From NCBI GenBank assembly GCA_018660835.1, contig JABJJN010000042.1, positions 1 through 63,316 on the forward strand: a stretch of DNA of 63,316 nt, read 5' to 3'. Shown piece after piece: positions 38,409 to 45,755 of this stretch. The DNA is from Gemmatimonadota bacterium (GTDB lineage: Bacteria > Latescibacterota > UBA2968 > UBA8231). Below the pieces are notes generated by a model. The model searched no databases, was not told the DNA's origin, and saw only the letters and a list, made by a program, of their open reading frames with translations. Position numbers and translations under genes: made by a program. Positions within the stretch are counted from its first letter, which is position 1, and the number at the start of each line of letters is the position of its first letter.

Positions 38409-39311
38409 ATGTCTGTCCTGCGAAGCGGCTACGTTGCCCTCGTAGGCCGCCCCAATGCAGGGAAATCGACCCTATTCAATACGATTCTCGGCCAGCGATT
38501 GTCGATCGTTACAGCCAAGCCGCAGACAACTCGCCAGCGGGTCCTTGGCATCCTGACTCGTGACGATTCGCAAACGGTGTTTCTTGATACACCGGGGCTT
38601 CTGGAGTCCAGCTACCGATTGCATCAGAATCTCGAACGACAGATTGAGCGCTCTACCCGCGATGCAGATCTCATCGTGCTCCTCCTCGATGCACAACGCC
38701 TTCACGATCGCTCGGACCTGATACATACTTTTCTCGCAGGACTTGGTGCGCGGCGCAAACAGTTGATCGTCGTCCTCAACAAAGTGGACGCAGTCGAACT
38801 GCATACGATTGACGCGCTCGTAGCGGACGCCAAGAAGACCTTCGCCTTTGAGGAAGTATTGCTGTTGTCTGCCTTACGCGGTACGAATGTCTCACACCTG
38901 CTCAGTGAGATAGGTCAGAGACTACCGCCTGGCCCAGCCCTCTATCCTCCCGACATGGTTGCGGACCAACCCGAGAGATTTTTCACGGCTGAATTGGTGA
39001 GGGAAGCCGCCTTCGAACGCCTCGAGGATGAGCTCCCTTACTCAATAGAAGTGGTAATTGACGAATTCCGTGAACCGGAACCTGGTTCCTCCCGCAAGAT
39101 CTACATTCACGCGACTTTGTTTGTCGAACGAGACAGTCAGAAGGGTATCGTCATTGGCAATGGCGGCAAACGTCTGCGTTCGATCGGCAGTGCGGCGCGA
39201 CCAAAGATCGAGGAATTGGTCGAGGGACCGGTGTATCTCGAACTGCGGGTAAAAGTTCGGCCCAACTGGCGCTCCAAAGAGCGAGATCTGCGTGAATTCG
39301 GCTACGTGTAG
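38409..39311 (+). CDS. era: GTPase Era
   Basis: Ribosome-assembly GTPase that binds the 3' end of 16S rRNA. From the ATG at 38409 (MSVLRSGYVALVGRPNAGKS) it is 300 residues, the normal size. G1 is GRPNAGKST, G2 KPQTTRQ, G3 DTPGL, G4 NKVD and G5 SALRG. The C-terminal KH domain has EPGSSRKIYIHATLFVERDSQKGIVIGNGGKRLRSIG. The frame stays open for 51 codons upstream to a TTG inside the preceding gene and reads as an acidic Ser-rich stretch, so a longer N-terminus is possible. No strong ribosome site marks either start. Confidence 0.93.
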   Translation: MSVLRSGYVALVGRPNAGKSTLFNTILGQRLSIVTAKPQTTRQRVLGILTRDDSQTVFLDTPGLLESSYRLHQNLERQIERSTRDADLIVLLLDAQRLHDRSDLIHTFLAGLGARRKQLIVVLNKVDAVELHTIDALVADAKKTFAFEEVLLLSALRGTNVSHLLSEIGQRLPPGPALYPPDMVADQPERFFTAELVREAAFERLEDELPYSIEVVIDEFREPEPGSSRKIYIHATLFVERDSQKGIVIGNGGKRLRSIGSAARPKIEELVEGPVYLELRVKVRPNWRSKERDLREFGYV

Positions 39312-39398
39312 TCGAGGAACAGGTAGTTTGGTAGTCGGCGGTTCGTTTAGGTGTAGTGCAACGTGAAATCTCCATATCACACGTGACCCCTGGAGGGC

Positions 39399-39464
39399 AT
39401 GGCAGAAATGGCGAAGCACATTGGCGGCATGAGAGCGATGAGCAGTATGGCTGGTGACCGATGA
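39399..39464 (+). CDS. Candidate 21-residue leader peptide overlapping purD
   Basis: A 21-codon ORF with a good ribosome site (GGAGGG, 4-5 bp before the ATG). Its TGA stop overlaps the purD ATG in an ATGA arrangement. Five of the 21 residues are Met. purD itself has no comparable ribosome site, so translation of this ORF may be needed to start purD. The peptide shows no similarity I recognise. Support is from position and ribosome site only. Confidence 0.45.
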   Translation: MAEMAKHIGGMRAMSSMAGDR

Positions 39465-40774
39465 AGATTCTCTTGATCGGCAAAGGCGGCAGAGAGCACG
39501 CGCTGGCCTGGAAACTTGCACAGAGTTCACGCGTCGATCGGCTGTTCGCCGCTCCAGGTAGTCCTGGCATCGCCGACCACGCTACGTGCCTGCCGCAATT
39601 TCACGTGGATCTGTCTGCTGCAGATCCGGGACTCAGCAAACAGATCGATGACTTGCTGGAATGGGCACTTGCGGAGCAGATCGATCTTACCGTCGTCGGC
39701 CCTGAGGATGCCCTGGCAGCAGGTCTCGTCGATCGTTTCACAGCTGCCGGTCTTCTCTGCTTCGGCCCGACGGCAGCAGCAGCACGTATCGAGAGTGACA
39801 AGTCCTTTTCGAAGGATCTGATGGAACGCATCGGTGTTCCAACTGCCGCCCACCGGACCTTCACCGATTCTGCCACCGCCGTCGAATACATTCGTGAGCA
39901 AGGCGCACCCATCGTCGTGAAGGCCTCCGGCCTGGCCGCAGGCAAGGGCGCCATCGTCGCCCACACTCAAGACGAGGCCGAAGCCGCTGTGCGAGAAATG
40001 ATCGACGACGACATCTTCGGTGCCGCCGGCGACCACGTCGTGGTCGAACAATTCATGGAGGGCGAAGAGGCGTCCTTGTTCGCCATTTGCGACGGGGAGG
40101 ATTTCGTCACCCTCGTGACAGCTCAGGACCACAAGGCAATCGGCGAGGGAGACACGGGGCCGAATACGGGAGGAATGGGTGCCTATGCTCCCGCACCCGT
40201 GATGACCGAAGATCTGCTGCAACGAGCAGAGGACGAGGTCATCCGTCCGGTATTGAGCGAGTTGCAGCGACTCGGCACGCCCTACAAGGGCGTCCTCTAT
40301 TGCGGCCTGATGATCACCGAAGAAGGACCGAAGGTTGTTGAATTCAACTGCCGCTTCGGTGACCCGGAAACGCAGGTCATCCTGCCATTGCTGCGTTCGG
40401 ATCTCGTGGACCTCTGTGAGGCATCAGCACAGGGAACGATTGCGCAGACCCGTATCGAATTGGACGAATCGCGGGCGGCGGTTTGCGTCGTAGCTGCGTC
40501 AGAAGGCTACCCCAATGCCTATGAAAAAGGACTCGCCATCGATGGCCTTGCTTCCGTCGAAGGAGAGGATGTCGTCGTCTTCCACGCCGGTACCCGTATG
40601 ATTGACGATCGTCTGGTCACGGCTGGCGGCCGGGTGTTGGGCATGACCGCAGTCGCCGATGATCTGCCAGGTGCCGTAGACCTCGCCTACCAGACTCTCA
40701 AGGCGGTGCAGTTTGACGGCATGTATTACCGACGAGATATCGCCCATCGCGCCCTGGACCGTGATCTCGGCTAA
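39461..40774 (+). CDS. purD: Phosphoribosylamine-glycine ligase (GAR synthetase)
   Basis: ATP-grasp enzyme for the second step of purine synthesis, joining glycine to phosphoribosylamine. The 437 residues begin with the family N-terminus MKILLIGKGGREHALAWKL. The ATP-grasp core includes PIVVKASGLAAGKGAIVA and VVVEQFMEGEEASLFAICDG. The signature FNCRFGDPETQVILPLL at about 297-313 carries metal ligands, and GDTGPNTGGMGAYAPAP lies before it. No other purine genes are in the window. Its ATG overlaps the stop of a possible leader ORF. Confidence 0.96.
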   Translation: MKILLIGKGGREHALAWKLAQSSRVDRLFAAPGSPGIADHATCLPQFHVDLSAADPGLSKQIDDLLEWALAEQIDLTVVGPEDALAAGLVDRFTAAGLLCFGPTAAAARIESDKSFSKDLMERIGVPTAAHRTFTDSATAVEYIREQGAPIVVKASGLAAGKGAIVAHTQDEAEAAVREMIDDDIFGAAGDHVVVEQFMEGEEASLFAICDGEDFVTLVTAQDHKAIGEGDTGPNTGGMGAYAPAPVMTEDLLQRAEDEVIRPVLSELQRLGTPYKGVLYCGLMITEEGPKVVEFNCRFGDPETQVILPLLRSDLVDLCEASAQGTIAQTRIELDESRAAVCVVAASEGYPNAYEKGLAIDGLASVEGEDVVVFHAGTRMIDDRLVTAGGRVLGMTAVADDLPGAVDLAYQTLKAVQFDGMYYRRDIAHRALDRDLG

Positions 40775-40795
40775 GGGATCGAACACAAAGAGAAA

Positions 40796-40824
40796 CGCCG
40801 CCCCACCCAATAGGAGGGACGGCG
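40796..40824 (-). terminator. Terminator downstream of the Gln/Arg/Ala-rich small protein gene
   Basis: A 9-bp stem with one mismatch (40796-40804 with 40816-40824) and an 11-nt loop. Read on the minus strand it is followed by GTTTCTCTTTGTG, a T-rich tract, as expected of an intrinsic terminator for the gene at 40952-41260. It may also stop purD transcripts arriving from the other side. Confidence 0.6.
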
Positions 40825-40951
40825 CTCTCAGCCAGGAACTACATAAGTTTGTTTTTCTCGGGGCTCCGCCTCGCAGATCGCCTTGTCGCTTCAGCGGCCG
40901 CTGAATTGACGCGACGAGTTCCGCGCGGGTCGTTTAGCAGGGATCGGAGTG

Positions 40952-41260
40952 TCAGGCGACTGTGTCGACGACTTCTCCGCGGCCCTCCTGACGATCCTGA
41001 GCCGGGGGCTGGCGCTGCTCCTCGGCTTGTTGCTGACGGCGTGTTTCGGTCTGCTCATCAGCCTGTTGCTGCTGCTGAGCTCGTTGGGCGCTTGCTGCCT
41101 CGGCGCGGGCTTCGCGTTGCTCTGTTGCCTGCGCGTCTCGTTCTTGGGCGCGGGCCTCACGCTGTTCGCGATTCTCACGAACCTGGGCCTGCTGCTCACC
41201 CTCGCGGGCGACGGATTGAGCGCCTTGAATCTGTTGCGTTGCTCCACGAACTTCTGACAT
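40952..41260 (-). CDS. Gln/Arg/Glu/Ala-rich low-complexity small protein, function unknown
   Basis: A 102-residue protein starting at the ATG at 41260 behind a strong AAGGAGG ribosome site. The composition is extreme: mainly Gln, Arg, Glu and Ala, with no Leu, Lys, Phe, Tyr, Trp, Cys or His and one Ile. It includes runs such as AQQQQQADEQTETRRQQQAE and should be disordered or a long polar helix. The gene has its own promoter (41364-41391), a roughly 97-nt leader and a terminator, so it is a complete transcription unit. The opposite strand has an open Leu-rich frame that I regard as its mirror. Function unknown. Confidence 0.65.
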   Translation of the reverse strand: MSEVRGATQQIQGAQSVAREGEQQAQVRENREQREARAQERDAQATEQREARAEAASAQRAQQQQQADEQTETRRQQQAEEQRQPPAQDRQEGRGEVVDTVA

Positions 41261-41363
41261 GGGGCTAACCTCCTTGCGAATCCTCAGTGCATCCTTGCGG
41301 GCTTCATGGGATCCCTCGGCGTCGCGGCGCCAGACGAGACACCGAGATCTCCCATCATCGCGG

Positions 41364-41391
41364 AATATAGGCAGGCCTCTTCGCAAGTCAA
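41364..41391 (-). promoter_or_regulatory. Sigma70-type promoter of the Gln/Arg/Ala-rich gene
   Basis: On the minus strand TTGACT (41386-41391) and TATATT (41364-41369) are 16 bp apart. Transcription should begin near 41357, leaving a leader of about 97 nt. The leader can fold: GGGA and CTCGG segments near 41342-41355 pair with complementary segments near 41308-41319, with further GC-rich pairs in between. Confidence 0.65.
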
Positions 41392-41487
41392 ACAAATATC
41401 AGTAGCGCAAGTAGTTAGCCCGATTCCAGCCCCTTCCTCGAGAGCCGATAGAGTGACGTGTCCTATGAGATCTGTGACACATATTCC

Positions 41488-41859
41488 ATGACGGATAGAC
41501 TGCGACTACTCAATGTTGTCCTGCATGCCTACCACGGCCTGTACGCTGAGGAACAACGATTAGGTCAGCTTTTTGAGATCGATGTGGAGTTGCTACTTGA
41601 TCTTGCTCGCGCGGGACGGTCCGATGACCCGCAGGATACAGTCGACTACACGGCCGTGCTGGCTCTGATCGAGGAAGTCGTAACGCAGCGCCGATTCGGA
41701 TTGGTGGAAGCGTTGGCAGAGACGCTGGCCAGTGAATTACAGAGACAGTTCCCCTGCCTGAAGGGTGCCATTGTGCGAATTCGTAAGCCGAATCCACCGG
41801 TGGCTGCCACCTTTGATGGACTTGAGGTTGAGATCGAACGGCATTGGACGGCTGTCTGA
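41488..41859 (+). CDS. folB: Dihydroneopterin aldolase
   Basis: Cleaves dihydroneopterin to hydroxymethyl-dihydropterin in folate synthesis. The 123 residues starting at 41488 fit the family: DRLRLLNVVLHAYHGLYAEE carries the conserved HG(x)YxEE-type active-site segment (residues 12-21), FEIDVELLLDL follows, and TVDYTAVLALIEEVV plus LVEALAETLA contain the catalytic Tyr and substrate-binding Glu region. IVRIRKPNPPV near the C-terminus includes the conserved Lys. The upstream ribosome site is weak. One base separates it from folK, so they are coupled. Confidence 0.93.
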   Translation: MTDRLRLLNVVLHAYHGLYAEEQRLGQLFEIDVELLLDLARAGRSDDPQDTVDYTAVLALIEEVVTQRRFGLVEALAETLASELQRQFPCLKGAIVRIRKPNPPVAATFDGLEVEIERHWTAV

Positions 41860-41860
41860 G

Positions 41861-42388
41861 ATGTCTGGAGTTCAGCCACACAACGCATGGATTGGCCTAG
41901 GCTCGAATATCGGCGATCGACTCAAGAGTATCGAGGATGCCCTGCAGGCCCTCGGAGACCGAGCTGACATCGACCTATGTGCCGTATCAAGTTGCTGGGA
42001 GACCTCACCCGTGGGGCCTGTCGATCAGGATCGCTATCTGAATGCTGTGGCACGATTACGCACCGATCTTATCCCCAGGCAACTGCTACAATGCCTGCTC
42101 GCAACAGAGGAGACATTGGGACGTGTGCGCCTGCAACGCTGGGGCCCACGAGTCATCGATCTGGACATACTACTTTTCGGTAACCAGGTGATAGATGAGG
42201 AGGGCCTGACGATCCCACATCCCTATCTCACGCGACGACGCTTCGTCCTCACGCCTCTGATCGAACTATGTCCGGGTCTGAGAAATCCGCTGGATGGGAC
42301 CCGTCTCATCGACAACCTGAGGCAGCTTCCAGCTGGGGAGGAACAGGTGCGACCCACTTCGCCACTGCGACTACCACCAGGCCTATGA
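41861..42388 (+). CDS. folK: Hydroxymethyl-dihydropterin pyrophosphokinase
   Basis: Transfers pyrophosphate from ATP to hydroxymethyl-dihydropterin, making the substrate of FolP (25064-25975). From the ATG at 41861 it is 175 residues: AWIGLGSNIGDRLKSIEDAL opens the protein, SSCWETSPVGPVDQDRYLNAV lies near residue 37, and RWGPRVIDLDILLFGN at about 92-107 carries the two metal-binding Asp residues. IPHPYLTRRRFVLTPLIELCP follows as usual. The start is one base after the folB stop. It converges on the gluzincin gene 80 bp away. Confidence 0.95.
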   Translation: MSGVQPHNAWIGLGSNIGDRLKSIEDALQALGDRADIDLCAVSSCWETSPVGPVDQDRYLNAVARLRTDLIPRQLLQCLLATEETLGRVRLQRWGPRVIDLDILLFGNQVIDEEGLTIPHPYLTRRRFVLTPLIELCPGLRNPLDGTRLIDNLRQLPAGEEQVRPTSPLRLPPGL

Positions 42389-42467
42389 CCTTGCCAGAGG
42401 CTGTCACGACTTGCTGTTGTGGAAATGGGTTGGCCTGCGACCTGGCCTGCACAACCTGTTTGGCGAC

Positions 42468-44150
42468 TCAGCGCAGCAGCATAATGGGTGTGACAAAATC
42501 ACCGCCGGCCACGCGCAGGCGGACGTAGTACACGCCCGTTGCCACAGATCTTCCCGCGCCATCCAACCCATCCCAAGTGAAGCGATGATTGCCTGCCACG
42601 AGCGTGTGCCACCTCTGGCGCCACACGCTGGCACCCGTCACATCGACGATGTCCACCTTCACATCACCATCTGCTGAAAGGGCGAAGGGAATCTGCACGG
42701 TGCTGTTGAAAGGATTGGGATATCCTTTGCCCAGACTTACTGTGGTGGGGAGGATTTCGGATTCGACGATGGCCGTTGGCACGAAGCTTCTTGCCTCAAC
42801 CGCAAAATTGCCCCCCCCGATAGACGTTCTGCTCACAACGAGCATTACACTGTCGGCGGCACCGCTGAGCGCTCTTGCCTCGTTTGCGTCATTAAGTACG
42901 ACCTCAGCCAACTCACCCGCCCCATTGCGCCAGGTATATGACCAGACTCGGTAGCGACCAGCGGGCTCACCATCGAAATCGATCGCCAGATTCCCCGGTG
43001 TACGAAACAGAATGCTGATAGCCCCCCACCGTTCGGCAAAACCCGAGATCGATGGCAGCGGCAGGGACTCAACTTCGAATGGATCCGCCCGTCGACCGGC
43101 AAGTGCGGCGTAGTCGAAGCCCGCCTGACCGCCTGTCATATTGGCCAGAACCCAGGGAGCCCAGGACTTCTCAAAGTCCCCAACCTCGCCGATCTGCTCC
43201 AGCGCATCCTCGATGCCGAAAATGCCATTACGAGCCTGAGCGACGATCTGTGAAATCAGTGGCTGCCCATAGAGCTGGGCCAGATAGGTAACAAAGAGAT
43301 AGGTAGCGCCGTAGTAGCGACTCTCGTTCTCGAAGAAACCCGCCAGAGGCAGGCTCGCTGCATCGAGGAACGCCGGAACCGCGTTGGGATCGGCGTCTGG
43401 AAAACCGACGAGTTCCTCCGCATATCCAGAAAGTCCCTCGTCAATCCACACTTCCTCATCCTTGTCCCAATTCCAATGGATCAAGTGCTGGAACTCGTGC
43501 GCCAGTGTGCCACGCGCCAGATAACTCTGTCGACGCACAGCCAATTCATCGAGGTAGATGACGTCACGGCGCAACTCAGGTATCGCATGGTCGGCAACAT
43601 TGGCATCGAAGAGACCGATCAGACCTGAAAATGGCAGATCGACGATCAGCAAAAAAACCTGCTCGTGGCCATCCACGTCAGGTGGCGCGCCGAAGGTCTC
43701 CACGGCCAGGTCGTAGATCCCCCGTTGCGAATCCGCCGGTGTAGATTGCTCGAATAGTGTGGCCAAACCGTCCACATGGCTCTGAAACACAGATCCCCCT
43801 TCCGTGTCCCATTGGCGATTCTCCACAAAAACGAACACCTTGTCGCCCACGTATCGACATGTAGCTGAAACAGTCCCCACGACGCCGAAAACCGGAAATT
43901 CGAGCTGAGTGCCCACAGCGATGAGATCTTGCGCAATCGAAGCGACTCTGGCCGCGCCGCCGCGCTGACGCATCGGCATGGACGCAACTCGACCTGCTGC
44001 ACGTTCCTGCGCTGCCCATCGGCTTCCACAGATGTGGCGCGGATCGCCATGGGCCAACGTGGTTTCGGCAAGGCAGGGCATGACAAGAGTCAGCAGAATC
44101 GCCAGCGCGAGACTCGATGCCGCTCTATTTGAACTGGATCGGCGTGTCAT
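42468..44150 (-). CDS. Secreted gluzincin metalloprotease with T9SS sorting domain
   Basis: A 560-residue exported protein. A signal peptide covers about residues 10-28 (ASSLALAILLTLVMPCLA). The zinc site is intact: LAHEFQHLIHW with His218, Glu219 and His222, and the downstream ligand Glu238 in VWIDEGLSGYAEE, as in the gluzincin clan. The last ~85 residues form a type A sorting domain (KGYPNPFNSTVQIPFAL, then TGVYYVRLRVAG), which in FCB bacteria directs export by the type IX system and surface attachment. The start codon shares one base with the upstream DUF5683-like gene's stop (TAATG). It is the last gene of the large minus-strand cluster; substrate unknown. Confidence 0.88.
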   Translation of the reverse strand: MTRRSSSNRAASSLALAILLTLVMPCLAETTLAHGDPRHICGSRWAAQERAAGRVASMPMRQRGGAARVASIAQDLIAVGTQLEFPVFGVVGTVSATCRYVGDKVFVFVENRQWDTEGGSVFQSHVDGLATLFEQSTPADSQRGIYDLAVETFGAPPDVDGHEQVFLLIVDLPFSGLIGLFDANVADHAIPELRRDVIYLDELAVRRQSYLARGTLAHEFQHLIHWNWDKDEEVWIDEGLSGYAEELVGFPDADPNAVPAFLDAASLPLAGFFENESRYYGATYLFVTYLAQLYGQPLISQIVAQARNGIFGIEDALEQIGEVGDFEKSWAPWVLANMTGGQAGFDYAALAGRRADPFEVESLPLPSISGFAERWGAISILFRTPGNLAIDFDGEPAGRYRVWSYTWRNGAGELAEVVLNDANEARALSGAADSVMLVVSRTSIGGGNFAVEARSFVPTAIVESEILPTTVSLGKGYPNPFNSTVQIPFALSADGDVKVDIVDVTGASVWRQRWHTLVAGNHRFTWDGLDGAGRSVATGVYYVRLRVAGGDFVTPIMLLR

Positions 44151-44779
44151 TAGAAACGGCGGACGAGACTCAGTCCCTGGGTGATGCTGCGCGAAGCGAA
44201 CGGTTCCAGACGCCAGGCGGGCGCTTGAGCGAAACCGTCACTGTCTGCGGTCCTGGCTGCGTGGACGGCCGCGACGAGGTGATTCACCACGACCAATCCC
44301 GTCGCAAAGAGCGCACTGCGCTCAGCGGACTGGGCAGAATTTCGCAGCCGGCGATACCGCTTTCTGGAGGCGTCCTGATCCCATTCCCACGTATTGTCCG
44401 ATTGATCACCGTAGAGATCCTCATCGGGCCCATCCACGAGGGCAAACAGATCGTGTTGTTGCTGACTCATATAGAAGCCCAGGTCATCGAAATAGACGCC
44501 ACCCTTCCCCTCGGGTGAGGCACCAGCATGGGCCGACGCGTAGGTCCGATAATTCTCCTCACGAATCGAGGAGACTGCCGTCATGCCGAAGTAGCCACTC
44601 CATAGAAGACCTTCGGCCAGGAGAAAGCGGGTGGCAGCATGCGATTGATTGTTGCTGTATTGTGCCCAACCAGGTACCAGCAGGGATCTGATAAAAGCGC
44701 CGAAGGGTGATGCTGCCATCGTCGGTGCCGAACCAGAGAAAACGATGAGGATCGCGATGAATAGGGCACGGAGTCGCAT
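44150..44779 (-). CDS. DUF5683-like membrane protein B
   Basis: 209 residues with a signal-like N-terminus (MRLRALFIAILIVFSGSAPTM) and a DUF5683-type segment: RSLLVPGWAQYSNNQSHAAT at about 30-49, followed by hydrophobic LLAEGLLWSGYFG. A second hydrophobic helix near 165-180 (LFATGLVVVNHLVAAVHAAR) matches the VNHVISAIDAAR region of the gene upstream, so the two are paralogues. The middle is acidic and polar. It starts 4 bp after that paralogue and overlaps the gluzincin gene by one base. DUF5683 proteins are envelope proteins of unknown function. Confidence 0.7.
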   Translation of the reverse strand: MRLRALFIAILIVFSGSAPTMAASPFGAFIRSLLVPGWAQYSNNQSHAATRFLLAEGLLWSGYFGMTAVSSIREENYRTYASAHAGASPEGKGGVYFDDLGFYMSQQQHDLFALVDGPDEDLYGDQSDNTWEWDQDASRKRYRRLRNSAQSAERSALFATGLVVVNHLVAAVHAARTADSDGFAQAPAWRLEPFASRSITQGLSLVRRF

Positions 44780-44783
44780 CAGA

Positions 44784-45704
44784 TCAGTCTACCAGGCGAA
44801 AGGCCAGCAGCATGGGCGTCCGACCCGTCCTGCCGCCTAGCCCAAGGGCCAGTCGAGTTCGCCGACTGAGACTCGCTTCGCTTTGGCCCTCGCTTCGGGC
44901 CCGCGCGACGCGTGCAGCATCGATCGCGCTGATGACATGATTCACCATGATCAGGCCCAGCATACTTGACGCCCGCTTCAGCAGCTTGTTGCTGTCATTG
45001 CGATCAACCTCATAGGTGAGACGCAGCGCTGATTGGAAATTCTCAGCGGAATCAACCTCCGCCGCCGTGACACGATTGCCGTCTGCGTCCAGAACATCAT
45101 CCCAGCCTGCGATAAACTGGTCATACTTACCAATGAGTTCGTAGTACTGTTGTACATCCCGGTCAGGACAATCGGCGATTGCATCTGGTACAGACGTCGA
45201 CGATGGTGCGGAGGCAACATACGCGGAACAGGGCAGCGCGTGTGTAATCGAGGAAAAACGGGAATTGCGCGACCCCCGCCAGCCTAGATAGTCCCAAGGA
45301 TTCCACTCGCCGTCGGCGCGTAGGCGGAACTCGTCCTCCAGATCATTGCCCTCGCCATTCCAGTTGAGATACATCCCCAATCCGATGACCTCCAGGCCAA
45401 AGAACAGTGCCGCTCGCTTGCGTGATCCCGCCCAGAATTCACCGGCACCCGGGACGATGGCCGAATACAGAAAGGCTCGCCGAGGAGACTTGTCGCCTCT
45501 TATGGGACTCACAGCCTCGGCTTCGTCACTTGCCTCGTCATCTGCCATTTGGGCCAAGAGCTGATTAGAGCGCTCGACGCTCTGCTGGAAGGCAGCAGCG
45601 TGATTCGGCAGAATACGAGGCAATGGCGACACGAGCGGATCCCTTTGCGCCACGGATGGAATCGCGAGTGACAGCAACACAATAGCGGGTAGTAAGGTCT
45701 TCAT
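44784..45704 (-). CDS. DUF5683-like membrane protein A
   Basis: 306 residues with a signal peptide (MKTLLPAIVLLSLAIPSVAQ). The DUF5683 hallmark AFLYSAIVPGAGEFWAGSRK lies at about residues 77-96, followed by the hydrophobic segment RAALFFGLEVIGLGMYLNWN. A C-terminal helix SMLGLIMVNHVISAIDAARVA recurs in the paralogue downstream. Between them is a soluble, mostly helical region of about 130 residues. It begins 51 bp after the peptidase/propeller gene and ends 4 bp before its paralogue. Envelope location is likely; function unknown. Confidence 0.75.
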   Translation of the reverse strand: MKTLLPAIVLLSLAIPSVAQRDPLVSPLPRILPNHAAAFQQSVERSNQLLAQMADDEASDEAEAVSPIRGDKSPRRAFLYSAIVPGAGEFWAGSRKRAALFFGLEVIGLGMYLNWNGEGNDLEDEFRLRADGEWNPWDYLGWRGSRNSRFSSITHALPCSAYVASAPSSTSVPDAIADCPDRDVQQYYELIGKYDQFIAGWDDVLDADGNRVTAAEVDSAENFQSALRLTYEVDRNDSNKLLKRASSMLGLIMVNHVISAIDAARVARARSEGQSEASLSRRTRLALGLGGRTGRTPMLLAFRLVD

Positions 45705-45755
45705 CTCGATTGGTCTCTTGTGTCAGGATCGAAAGGATGAATGCGTCGTCGAGGG

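Noticed and set aside
39598..39611. Possible parS-like site (TTTCACGTGGAT)
   Set aside because: Only about 10 of 16 positions match the parS palindrome and it is inside purD, 30 kb from parAB.
40949..41257. Leu-rich plus-strand ORF that looks like a membrane protein
   Set aside because: It is the mirror of the Gln/Arg/Ala-rich minus-strand gene (CAG codons read as CTG). The minus strand has the promoter, ribosome site and terminator; this frame has none.
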